Origin: GCA-2748575 sp965222725
GTDB lineage: Bacteria; Pseudomonadota; Gammaproteobacteria; Pseudomonadales; Ketobacteraceae
Assembly: GCA_965222725.1 (NCBI GenBank)
Contig: OZ244969.1
Coordinates: forward strand, 4,030,001-4,094,000
Direction of reading: 5' to 3'
DNA length: 64,000 nucleotides
A program made the position numbers and the translations under genes. The notes beneath the pieces were generated by a model that saw only the letters and a list, made by a program, of their open reading frames with translations, ran no database searches and was not told the origin of the DNA. The stretch's first letter is position 1, and each line of letters starts with the position of its first letter. Positions 8,418-16,604 of this stretch are shown here, piece after piece.

Positions 8418-9683
8418 ATGGATATTTTTGAAGAGCATGAATCCGAAGTGCGCGGGTATATTCGGTCTTTCCCCACGGTATTTGACAAGGCAATTGGTGC
8501 CGAACTCTTCGATACCGAAGGAAAGCGCTACATAGATTTTTTTGCCGGCGCCGGCACGCTCAACTACGGCCATAACCCCGATGTTGCAGTGGAAGCGCAG
8601 ATTCAGTATCTCAAAGACCGCCGCATAGCCCACGGCCTGGATAAAGCGACGGTAGCCAAGCAGCAATTTATTGAAACCTTTGTCAGCAAGATTCTTGAGC
8701 CCCGTGGCATGGAGTACAAACTCCAGTTCACGGGTCCTACCGGTACCAACTGTACCGAAGCGGCAATGAAACTGGCTCGCCAGGTAAAAGGCCGCCACAA
8801 TATTGTTGCCTTCACCAATGCCTACCATGGCCATACCATGGGCGCGCTGTCCGCCACCGGTAATGAGGCCTATCGCGATACGTCCTACGGCGCCCGCGGC
8901 GCTGTGTCCTTTATGCCGTTCGATGGCTTCCTGGGTGAGGATATAGACACCATTCACGTCTTCCGTCGTTACCTGGAAGACAAGGGCTCAGGCCTGGAAG
9001 CGCCCGCCGCTGTGATTCTGGAAACTGTACAGGGTGAAGGCGGCATCAATGTAGCATCGAAAGACTGGCTGCAACGCCTGGACAAGCTCTGTAAAGAATT
9101 CGATATCCTGCTCATTATCGACGATATTCAGGTTGGTAATGGCCGTACCGGCAAATTCTTCAGCTTTGAAGAAGCGGGTATCAAACCGGACATGGTGTGT
9201 TTGTCCAAGTCTATCGGTGGTGGTAACCCAATGGCATTGTTGCTGATTAATCCCGCCATTGATGCCTGGTCGCCTGGTGAGCATACCGGTACCTTCCGGG
9301 GTAACTCGCTGGCTTTTGTGGCAGCGAAAGAGCTGATTGATCTGCATTGGTCTGACGATAAACTCACGGAAGAAGTGGGGCGTAAATCAAAGATCATTCT
9401 GGATGCCCTCAATGAGCTGAAAAACGAGCACCCGGAATTTGATACCAAGGTACGGGGCCGCGGCCTTGTGGTCGGTATCGAAACCAAAATCGACGGGTTT
9501 GCATCGGATGTGTCAGCCCGGGCTTTCGAGAAATGCCTGATTTCGGAAACCTGTGGTGCTGAAGGGCACGTCAACAAGATCTTTGTTGCCTTGAATATCG
9601 AAGATAAGTTTCTGCTGGAAGGACTGGAAATCTTCAAGGAATCCTATCGGGAAGTGGCCAAAGAATACAAAGCCAAATCCTGA
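8418..9683 (+). CDS. ectB: Diaminobutyrate--2-oxoglutarate transaminase (EctB-like)
   Basis: A 421-residue class III PLP aminotransferase. It starts MDIFEEHESEVRGYIRSFP, as EctB proteins do, and carries IIDDIQVGNGRTG and the PLP-lysine region LSKSIGGGNP. EctB makes L-2,4-diaminobutyrate from aspartate semialdehyde, the first step of ectoine synthesis. The ATG at 8418 follows AGAGAAGGAATATC; the longer upstream frame has no family similarity. Neither ectA nor ectC is next to it, which is unusual because they normally form ectABC. It may supply diaminobutyrate for another product, or the other genes may lie elsewhere. Confidence 0.85.
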   Translation: MDIFEEHESEVRGYIRSFPTVFDKAIGAELFDTEGKRYIDFFAGAGTLNYGHNPDVAVEAQIQYLKDRRIAHGLDKATVAKQQFIETFVSKILEPRGMEYKLQFTGPTGTNCTEAAMKLARQVKGRHNIVAFTNAYHGHTMGALSATGNEAYRDTSYGARGAVSFMPFDGFLGEDIDTIHVFRRYLEDKGSGLEAPAAVILETVQGEGGINVASKDWLQRLDKLCKEFDILLIIDDIQVGNGRTGKFFSFEEAGIKPDMVCLSKSIGGGNPMALLLINPAIDAWSPGEHTGTFRGNSLAFVAAKELIDLHWSDDKLTEEVGRKSKIILDALNELKNEHPEFDTKVRGRGLVVGIETKIDGFASDVSARAFEKCLISETCGAEGHVNKIFVALNIEDKFLLEGLEIFKESYREVAKEYKAKS

Positions 9684-9809
9684 TTGAACCCATACCGGCA
9701 CACAGGGAGGTGTGCCATCCCTTAAAAAATACTAACAAGAGAAACTGCAATGGACGCCATCAATATCAGAATCGCCGCAGCCTGTCGGCGATAGATAAAC
9801 CAAAGACTG

Positions 9810-9869
9810 TCTCAACTGAAGTCGTCTCAACTAAAGTTACGTTAACTAATGTCACGTTAACTAAAGTTT
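9810..9869. repeat. Four 15-bp degenerate tandem repeats
   Basis: Units at 9810-9824, 9825-9839, 9840-9854 and 9855-9869 share a core of the form (T/C)xTxAACTxAxGTxx. They lie in the 392-base gap between ectB and the lipoprotein gene. In one frame they would encode a five-residue repeat (VSTEV, VSTKV, TLTNV, TLTKV) inside an 83-residue open frame with no good start, which I do not call a gene. A 14-codon open frame after a weak ribosome site (ATG at 9750) is also present, with unknown meaning. The rest of the gap shows nothing I can name. Confidence 0.75.
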
Positions 9870-10075
9870 CTACCGTTTGTCGGATTTCCCCTTCTTATCG
9901 TATTAATATTGCCATCTGGTTCAAGCCACTCAGTAAGTCATTCGGTATGATTGCCGTTTAGCTGCTATTCAGCATTTATTCAATTGGATGTATTTTTGCC
10001 AGGGCGGGCGATTTAATTTCCCGGCTTTCTCCAATGCCCGGTCAGATCCTAATACAATAATAAGGCGATACTCCA

Positions 10076-12817
10076 ATGCAAAACTATCGACGTTTTTGGC
10101 AGTATTCTTTACTGCTGCTGAGCTGTACCTTTTTATTTGCCTGTAAAAACGATTATGTCATCGAGTTGCCGGCAGAAGATTCGGTTAACACTTCACCACC
10201 CCAGTTTAAAATCACCTATGAAGAAGCTCCGGCCCAGTTGCCGGCAATTACTTTAAACGGGTTTGATATTCGCGAGTTTTTTTCTTCAGGAGAAACCGAA
10301 GCAACGGCTGCCGGAACAGATGTAGCCGTTTATCTCAAACAAGGCATTAATAACCTGCAGGTAGCGCCGCCGGGCGGGCCAAAAGCAAAATTTATTTATG
10401 ATACCGACGGCCCTGAAATTATTGTGCTGAATTCCCAGGTGGATACGCTGGCAGCTATTGATGGACTGGGAATAGATGCAATGGGCTTATCAACCCTGTT
10501 TGTGAATTCGGTTGCAGCTGATACTCCCGGCATGAATAGCTTTTCTGTGACGGTGCCCGCCGAATCGGTTTACACCTATGTCGCTACCGACAGCCTGGGT
10601 CACGAACGTACCAGTTATTATTCGGCGCTGGGCTCCCTGTATTCGCCGGCCATGACGGTAGCCGTATCACAGCAGGTACTGGATACAGCGTCCTCGCAGT
10701 TGCTGAATGCCCTGAGTGATCTGGACATCAACGCCATACTCGCGGGCACTTTGTTATTTGATGGTACCTGGTCAGGACCTTCCGGTGAGATTTACGGACC
10801 GGAGGTGATACTGCAAACCATTGATCTTACAGCGGACTCCGCCGGTATAGATCTGGAAAACGGCAATGGAGGTTTAATCCACAGCGCCAGTGTAGCCCAG
10901 TCACAGGTTATGTTTCGTGTCCATAACGGTTTCCTGCCGCCGCTGGAACTGGTGTCAGATACCCAGATAGGCCCGGTCACCATGAATGCCGATCTGGAGC
11001 TGAATGTGGTGGATCAGGTGCTGGATGTGGTGATTCAGGATTTTGCCTTTTCCATGGGGAATGTCACCAGTTCCGGTATTCCTGCGCCCTTTGATGCCTG
11101 GGTTGATCAGGCCTTTGCGGCGCTTGCTTCGGTGATATCCGGCATCCTGTCCCCGCAACTTGAATTTCTGTTTGAGCAGGCGGTTCCTTTGATGCTGGAA
11201 TCCGCGATTCAAAACAGTTACAGCATCAATATCCCGGATTATTACACCACTCATAATCTGGCCATGTCGTTACAACTCGACGGTGTTTACACCACCGAAT
11301 CGGCGCTCTATGCCAATCTGGCCGGCGGAAGTATTCCGGAAGCGCCCAATCCCCTGGTGTCACAGCCAACGGCCGGTGTGATCTATAAACCCGATCCGTT
11401 ACCTGGCGCACAACTGGATGGCGGCCAGTTCGGGTTTTCACTCAACAGCAATACCATGAATCAGGTATATGCATCCGCCTATTCCGCAGGATTGAATCAT
11501 TTGAATTTTGTGGCTGGTGAAGTGCAACTCGGCCTGCCCAGGGATAGTGATTTTGGAGGTGCCGGTGCAACGCAACGAACCATTGTCAATCCGGTAACTG
11601 CTCCGCAGGTGCATGTGGCCGGCAGTGCTGATTCAGCATCATTGCGATTCTTTAACTACGGGCTGGAGATTATTTCCCAGTCACGCCCGGAAGGTGCTGA
11701 ATACCAGGATTCGCTCGGCGTAAAGCTCACCACTGACACGGCGATTGCTGTAGGCCTGAATGCAGACAGCAGTATTGATATCCAGTTTCCATACGCACCG
11801 CAATACACCATTGAAGCTATAAAACAGGGCACCGGTGAGTGGCAGGCTGGTGGCCAGTCAGACACGATCAACCAATGGATAGAAAGTGTTATCGGGTTGG
11901 TGCTGCACCAGTTGGTTGAGCCGCTGGTGAATATACAGCTGCCCACCTTTCAGTGTGTCAACTTTGAAGTGACTAATATATCTGCCGTAGGCAATGAGCA
12001 TTCACACCTGAATTTTGCCGGTGCTATTACCGGTAATCAGGAGTTATGTGGTGATCCGGAACCGGTGAATCTGGAGAGCCTCAGTTATGGCCGCGGCAGC
12101 TTTCAGGAGCCTGTGTGTACCGATACCCAGGATGCCGACAATGGTCTGTGTTACCAGAGCTGTGGCGAAGATTACGTAGGGCAGGGCTCCAGTTGTTATC
12201 CGGTTCAGGAACAGGCAGGCATCGGCCAGGTAGATTTGGCGCCTGGCTTTGTTGGTGACGAGTTGATTCCCGCCGAAGCCGGCGGTAAACCGGATGCCTG
12301 CTTACCCGGCCAGGAACTGATGGATGGCTTGTGCTATGCACGTTGTGACAGTGGCTACCGGGGTGCTGGCGCCAGTTGTATTGCACAACGCGAAAAAGCC
12401 TATGCACGCAAGGGGCTGCCGCCAGAAGATGTGTTCAAGGGGGAGTGCAAGGGCAACCTGGAGAAAGCCGGAGGCCTTTGTTATGTGCCCTGTGCAAACG
12501 GATACTCTGGCAATGGCGCTACCTGTACATTGATTCTGGCTTCCTATGATCGTGGGCGGGGTGTGTTGCCTTCGGTGTGCGAGCCTGGCGAAATACGCCG
12601 TGGCAAGCGCTGTCTTGAACCCTGTCCTGACGGGCAGATTCGTGCTGGCAACCGGTGTGTAGCCGTGGGTGGAGATGCCATTGATCGTGGTGCAGGTACC
12701 GCGCCTGCGCTTTGTGCTGAAGGTTATGAATTGTCCGGCGATCGTTGCTACCGGGAATGCCGTGAAGGCTTTATCGGCCGGGGCGAGCTGTGTGTTCCCT
12801 TGAGTGCGCAGCGTTAA
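10076..12817 (+). CDS. Large lipoprotein with C-terminal Cys-rich repeats
   Basis: A 913-residue protein of unknown function. It has a lipoprotein signal peptide with lipobox LFAC (Cys23), so it is probably anchored to the outer membrane. Residues of about 50-660 form a long, Cys-poor, beta-rich region rich in Gly, Ser and Thr. From about residue 680 there are five tandem repeats with a pattern like GLCYxxCxxGYxGxGxxC (for example GLCYARCDSGYRGAGASC), spaced by RG-rich linkers. They resemble small disulfide-knotted EGF-like modules. It is a single gene with its own terminator. A surface binding or adhesion role is inferred from architecture only. Confidence 0.8.
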   Translation: MQNYRRFWQYSLLLLSCTFLFACKNDYVIELPAEDSVNTSPPQFKITYEEAPAQLPAITLNGFDIREFFSSGETEATAAGTDVAVYLKQGINNLQVAPPGGPKAKFIYDTDGPEIIVLNSQVDTLAAIDGLGIDAMGLSTLFVNSVAADTPGMNSFSVTVPAESVYTYVATDSLGHERTSYYSALGSLYSPAMTVAVSQQVLDTASSQLLNALSDLDINAILAGTLLFDGTWSGPSGEIYGPEVILQTIDLTADSAGIDLENGNGGLIHSASVAQSQVMFRVHNGFLPPLELVSDTQIGPVTMNADLELNVVDQVLDVVIQDFAFSMGNVTSSGIPAPFDAWVDQAFAALASVISGILSPQLEFLFEQAVPLMLESAIQNSYSINIPDYYTTHNLAMSLQLDGVYTTESALYANLAGGSIPEAPNPLVSQPTAGVIYKPDPLPGAQLDGGQFGFSLNSNTMNQVYASAYSAGLNHLNFVAGEVQLGLPRDSDFGGAGATQRTIVNPVTAPQVHVAGSADSASLRFFNYGLEIISQSRPEGAEYQDSLGVKLTTDTAIAVGLNADSSIDIQFPYAPQYTIEAIKQGTGEWQAGGQSDTINQWIESVIGLVLHQLVEPLVNIQLPTFQCVNFEVTNISAVGNEHSHLNFAGAITGNQELCGDPEPVNLESLSYGRGSFQEPVCTDTQDADNGLCYQSCGEDYVGQGSSCYPVQEQAGIGQVDLAPGFVGDELIPAEAGGKPDACLPGQELMDGLCYARCDSGYRGAGASCIAQREKAYARKGLPPEDVFKGECKGNLEKAGGLCYVPCANGYSGNGATCTLILASYDRGRGVLPSVCEPGEIRRGKRCLEPCPDGQIRAGNRCVAVGGDAIDRGAGTAPALCAEGYELSGDRCYRECREGFIGRGELCVPLSAQR

Positions 12818-12858
12818 TCATTAACACTATTGGTGAGTTAATACATTCCTAACTGCAA

Positions 12859-12887
12859 AAAGAGGCGCCTGTTGCGGGCGCCTCTTT
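12859..12887 (+). terminator. Terminator after the lipoprotein gene
   Basis: AAAGAGGCGCC (12859-12869) pairs perfectly with GGCGCCTCTTT (12877-12887). It sits between convergent genes and could serve both strands. Confidence 0.8.
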
Positions 12888-12889
12888 AC

Positions 12890-12955
12890 AAAGCTTTTAA
12901 AAGAAAGCTTTAGCAGAAAGCTTTTATTAGAAAGTGCTCATAGAAAGTTTAATAG
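12890..12955. repeat. Five 12-14 bp degenerate tandem repeats (AAAGCTTT type)
   Basis: Units begin with AAAG and end with AG: 12890-12903, 12904-12916, 12917-12930, 12931-12943 and 12944-12955. The first three contain AAAGCTTT, while the last two have drifted. The array runs into the stop codon of the minus-strand gene. It looks like local slippage with later divergence. Confidence 0.7.
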
Positions 12956-15900
12956 AACACATTCAGATTAAAGGACTTCTCCGCGGTTTCGCCACTCTCC
13001 AGCATTGCCTGCACGGAAAGGCTGTATTCTCCCTCCGGCAAGTATTCCACAGGCAGCGTGAAAGGAGCGCTATCGTCGTAATGGCTGTAGCCCTGCCATT
13101 CAAATACCACCCGTCTCACCAAACCGTTTACATTGGCGCGCACTTGCTGGGATCCCGCTGGTAACTGACCCAGTTCAATGGAGCTGTTAGCAGTCAGTGC
13201 CTGCCAGGGTTGCCCCTGCTCATCTGCCAGTGCCAGATTAAAAACTTGAGGCGCTACATTCGCACTGGAAGGCAGTATCCATTCGTCCACCAATACACCC
13301 TGGTCTCCGGCATCAAACGCAAAGTCAGGCGCACCCGGGAACCAGTTGGCCGGTATGTTGCCAAACAGTTTTGCCGGTGGTTGGGTAGGCTGGCGGCGAC
13401 GATCTTCTTTGGCGAGTAATCCGTCACGCAACGTCAAGGCGTGCAAACCCAGGCCACGAATAGCGTTATCATGGTGACAGCTCAGGCAGAATTGATTGGC
13501 TGACGAATCTGGCCGGGGGGCATCATGATACAAAGGGCCTTCAGGAAAATTAATGGCTTCCCGCAGGCTGACAACGCCTCCCGGAATATTGAACAGGTGG
13601 GCTTTGTTGTCATCACTGTAATCGTGAAAACAGGCATAGTGTGAATAGGTGTGTTGGCCGTAGGAAGCGAGCTCCCGGGTGATTGCCTGATGCGCTCCGT
13701 TATCATACAGCGCTGCTGTATCACGCCAGGGGCCATTGTATCCGTCAGGCAGCCCCACCAGGGTTCCATGGCCGAAGTTACACACAGTTTCTGCGTTGGG
13801 CTGCCAGGCAAAAACCTTGAACTCATCCATCCAGCCTCTGAATGCCCGCTTTCCACCAAAAGGCACTTGCTTACCCAGGCGCAGTGTTCCGGTGGTGGGC
13901 CTGAAACTGGATTCTTCCAGGTTCGAATTGTAGGGCGTGCCGTGCCACTGGTGGAATGGAAAACCATTAGCGAACAACGTCAGTGCCGGTTGCAGCGTAT
14001 TATCCTGCGCTTTGCCCACCAGTAGTGCCAGGTGGGTCCAGCCGGTGTCCGGTGCTGTTTGCGGAAGCAGGGCGCGGGTTACTTCGCGACGATGGCGGTT
14101 ATAAAGAATCACTTCCCGGCGACCTTTGATTACCCAGTGGCTGCCATCGGGAAACCGAACCAGCACCCGTTCAGCCTTGTCATCATCAAAGCGGGGATCG
14201 ATAAAAAGGCTGTAAAACCAATCGTAATGGCTTACATCACGTGGTTGCTCAGGTACCTTGTAATCGATCCGTGTGGTGCCTCCGTTAAACCAGATTCCTT
14301 TGCCACGCACGCCGCCATTGGCTACCGGTTCCATCCGGCCGTTGTACACGCGCCCATGGGTGGGGATCTTCCAGCGATCAGGCAAGGCGGTGGCGCTGTT
14401 CTGAATCCGTACCTGACCGTTAAAAGAGCGGGTCAGTTGATGCCAGCCGTCGTAATAATTCATCCGGTACCAGTCATTATTTTTGTGATCCATATGGGCC
14501 ACCATATTGGACACGATAAAACCGTCGGGATTCAGGTAATCATCAAACGAAAACTCCACGGTGGAATGGCCGGAGCTCATATTCCATACCACATCATGAA
14601 AGCGGCTGTGCTTCATATTGGGCAGGTAATTCAGGCGGTTTTCCACGGAATCCAGCATGGACAGATTGGCGGGGTTGTAGTTGCCCACCAGCTTGCCGGA
14701 ATGGTTTTTTACCGGATAAGGCAGAGTGCCGCCGCGGGTGGAGCCAACACGTTTTTCCCCGGTGTGATCCGGGGCCCGGCCGGTACCGGGCCGGTACAGG
14801 GAAAGATAACTGTGATGTTTATCGGTTCCACCCAGGCGAAAATCCACATCGTTAAGCATGCCGTCCAGCAGTACCATTTTTCCTTGGGTCCAGGCGCCCA
14901 CTAAAACAAACATATTGTCTTTGCTGCTGTCGCTGTCACTGATGTCTTTCAGATTGCAGTCGGTTTCGGAAACACAACGAACGGGATAGCGGCTTTGCGG
15001 GTTTCTGTCGTAGGCGTAACTGGGGAAAAGTTTGGCCGGCGACACCTGCATGGAAAACATCTTTGCTTCCTTGTCCATCCAGGGGTAGGTGCCTTTGATG
15101 TCCACGCCATCCGGAATCACTGCGCCACCGGGGTCACGGAACGGCTGCATGGCAAACTCATAGCGTTGATTGATTCTGGGATCATAGGGGGCATGGGTAA
15201 TGGGGTACAGATCACCCCAATGGGTGACATCGCAGGGTTTTGCTTCGGGGGGCGCTACACCATAAACAATATCGTAGCTGCCCAGGTGGGTATTGCCGGT
15301 GGCCTGGTTTTGCCATACCAGGGGTAAAAACCCGCGGCGGGCTATGAGCAGGCGGCCGTCGGCAGGTGTAATGGTTTCAAACAGTACGCCATGGCGTTTG
15401 GGAGCAAAGCTGGGTTCGCCGTAGGTAACCTCTGCAATTTTTGCCTGAGGTGTTTTCGGGTTGCTAACGCGAATATGCAAAGGTGTACCCATTACCCGGT
15501 CCCAGTTATCCAGCTTGGGCGGGGTCTGATCGCCGGCCACTTCGTTGCTCAGTCGTACATAGGCGGATATCAGGGTCACATCGTAACAGTCATCTTTGCC
15601 GTCTGTGCCGCAGCTGTATGGGTTGCGTGATTCACCATCCGCTTTCACAAAGGGGTCACAGATATTGGTGTGCTGCACCGAACCGGTTCGGCCACCTGCA
15701 ATGTTGCTGAAGGGCAGTTCGAACGCATCCATTACCAGTGCATTGGGGCCCGCCGGTGATTCAACAAAAGGCTGATCCAGTTTTTCCGGTGCCAACAGGT
15801 ACATTTTTACCGGGCTGGGATCTGCCAGCGAGCCACCCACCTGGGATTCCACGCCAATGCGGCCGTCTGCGGTCCAGCGCAGTGGTGGCACATGGGGATC

Positions 15901-16323
15901 GGTAAAACCCTCTTGTTCGGTTATACCAACCACTTTGCGGTCGATAGCGGGTACTTCGGGCTGTGAAATGTAAAAGCGAAACTCGAAGGGGATGGTGGGC
16001 ACATCCAGCAGGTAAAGCGGCGTAAAGGAAATTTCCCCAAGCAGGCTGCCGGCAAAATCCGGAATGGCCGTGACAGGGCCGGGGCCTGGTCCGTATTCCC
16101 ACTGGGGCATGGACACGCCACCCTGGCCGCCGGCGTCTCGGATATCCGCTATGGACTCCTGATAGTACTCCATAAAGTTCTTGATTGTGCCGGGAATAAC
16201 CCCCAGCTGCTCTGGTTCGTCTGCCTGGGACAGCCCGGGCAAAAGGCATATCAGAGCCAGGGTGGCCCTCTGAAGCGCAGAACTGATTCTTCCGCGCCCG
16301 TGGTGCTGGCTGCAGGTGGTCAT
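12949..16323 (-). CDS. Very large exported LamG-like protein with one CxxCH motif
   Basis: About 1124 residues from the ATG at 16323, which follows an AGGAA ribosome site; the open frame reaches a TTG at 16380 that I reject. The N-terminus has a signal peptide (ALICLLPGLSQA). The middle (about 660-860) reads like a concanavalin/LamG domain (WTHLALLVGKAQDNTLQPALTLFANG, then RGWMDEFKVF). Near residue 946 there is a single heme-binding motif, CLSCHHD, in a context like c-type cytochrome domains. An Ig-like C-terminal tail follows. It is probably periplasmic or surface-exposed. The partner and substrate are unknown; the mix of a carbohydrate-binding-like fold and a heme motif is unusual. Confidence 0.75.
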   Translation of the reverse strand: MTTCSQHHGRGRISSALQRATLALICLLPGLSQADEPEQLGVIPGTIKNFMEYYQESIADIRDAGGQGGVSMPQWEYGPGPGPVTAIPDFAGSLLGEISFTPLYLLDVPTIPFEFRFYISQPEVPAIDRKVVGITEQEGFTDPHVPPLRWTADGRIGVESQVGGSLADPSPVKMYLLAPEKLDQPFVESPAGPNALVMDAFELPFSNIAGGRTGSVQHTNICDPFVKADGESRNPYSCGTDGKDDCYDVTLISAYVRLSNEVAGDQTPPKLDNWDRVMGTPLHIRVSNPKTPQAKIAEVTYGEPSFAPKRHGVLFETITPADGRLLIARRGFLPLVWQNQATGNTHLGSYDIVYGVAPPEAKPCDVTHWGDLYPITHAPYDPRINQRYEFAMQPFRDPGGAVIPDGVDIKGTYPWMDKEAKMFSMQVSPAKLFPSYAYDRNPQSRYPVRCVSETDCNLKDISDSDSSKDNMFVLVGAWTQGKMVLLDGMLNDVDFRLGGTDKHHSYLSLYRPGTGRAPDHTGEKRVGSTRGGTLPYPVKNHSGKLVGNYNPANLSMLDSVENRLNYLPNMKHSRFHDVVWNMSSGHSTVEFSFDDYLNPDGFIVSNMVAHMDHKNNDWYRMNYYDGWHQLTRSFNGQVRIQNSATALPDRWKIPTHGRVYNGRMEPVANGGVRGKGIWFNGGTTRIDYKVPEQPRDVSHYDWFYSLFIDPRFDDDKAERVLVRFPDGSHWVIKGRREVILYNRHRREVTRALLPQTAPDTGWTHLALLVGKAQDNTLQPALTLFANGFPFHQWHGTPYNSNLEESSFRPTTGTLRLGKQVPFGGKRAFRGWMDEFKVFAWQPNAETVCNFGHGTLVGLPDGYNGPWRDTAALYDNGAHQAITRELASYGQHTYSHYACFHDYSDDNKAHLFNIPGGVVSLREAINFPEGPLYHDAPRPDSSANQFCLSCHHDNAIRGLGLHALTLRDGLLAKEDRRRQPTQPPAKLFGNIPANWFPGAPDFAFDAGDQGVLVDEWILPSSANVAPQVFNLALADEQGQPWQALTANSSIELGQLPAGSQQVRANVNGLVRRVVFEWQGYSHYDDSAPFTLPVEYLPEGEYSLSVQAMLESGETAEKSFNLNVFY

Positions 16324-16604
16324 CGTCCAGTTCCTGATCTTGTTATTGTTCGTTATTTTTATAGTTGTACGATAGTACAATAAGTGAACTTTGATGATTT
16401 ACCAAGTAGTAATTGAATGCTTGAAGGAACTGATGATTCAGCAGCTGTCTTTGTAAAGGTTTGTTAATACCGGTGGGTCAGCGCTAATAGAGCTATAGAG
16501 GAGCCGGATAAAGGCGGGAACGAAACCGGGTAGAAAGAAAGGAGAGGCGGAATGATTACCGCCTCTCTGATCAAACATCTTGTTTCTGAACAAGTTTTAC
16601 AGAT

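Noticed and set aside
9710..9961. 83-residue open frame with a five-residue repeat
   Set aside because: It starts at a GTG too close to its only purine-rich site, has no recognisable domain, and its repeat is explained by a non-coding tandem array.
9684..10075. ectC or ectA remnant after ectB
   Set aside because: The gap encodes nothing resembling EctA or EctC in any frame that I can see.
14032..14904. 290-residue plus-strand open frame
   Set aside because: Antisense to the LamG-like gene; composition is that of a shadow frame.
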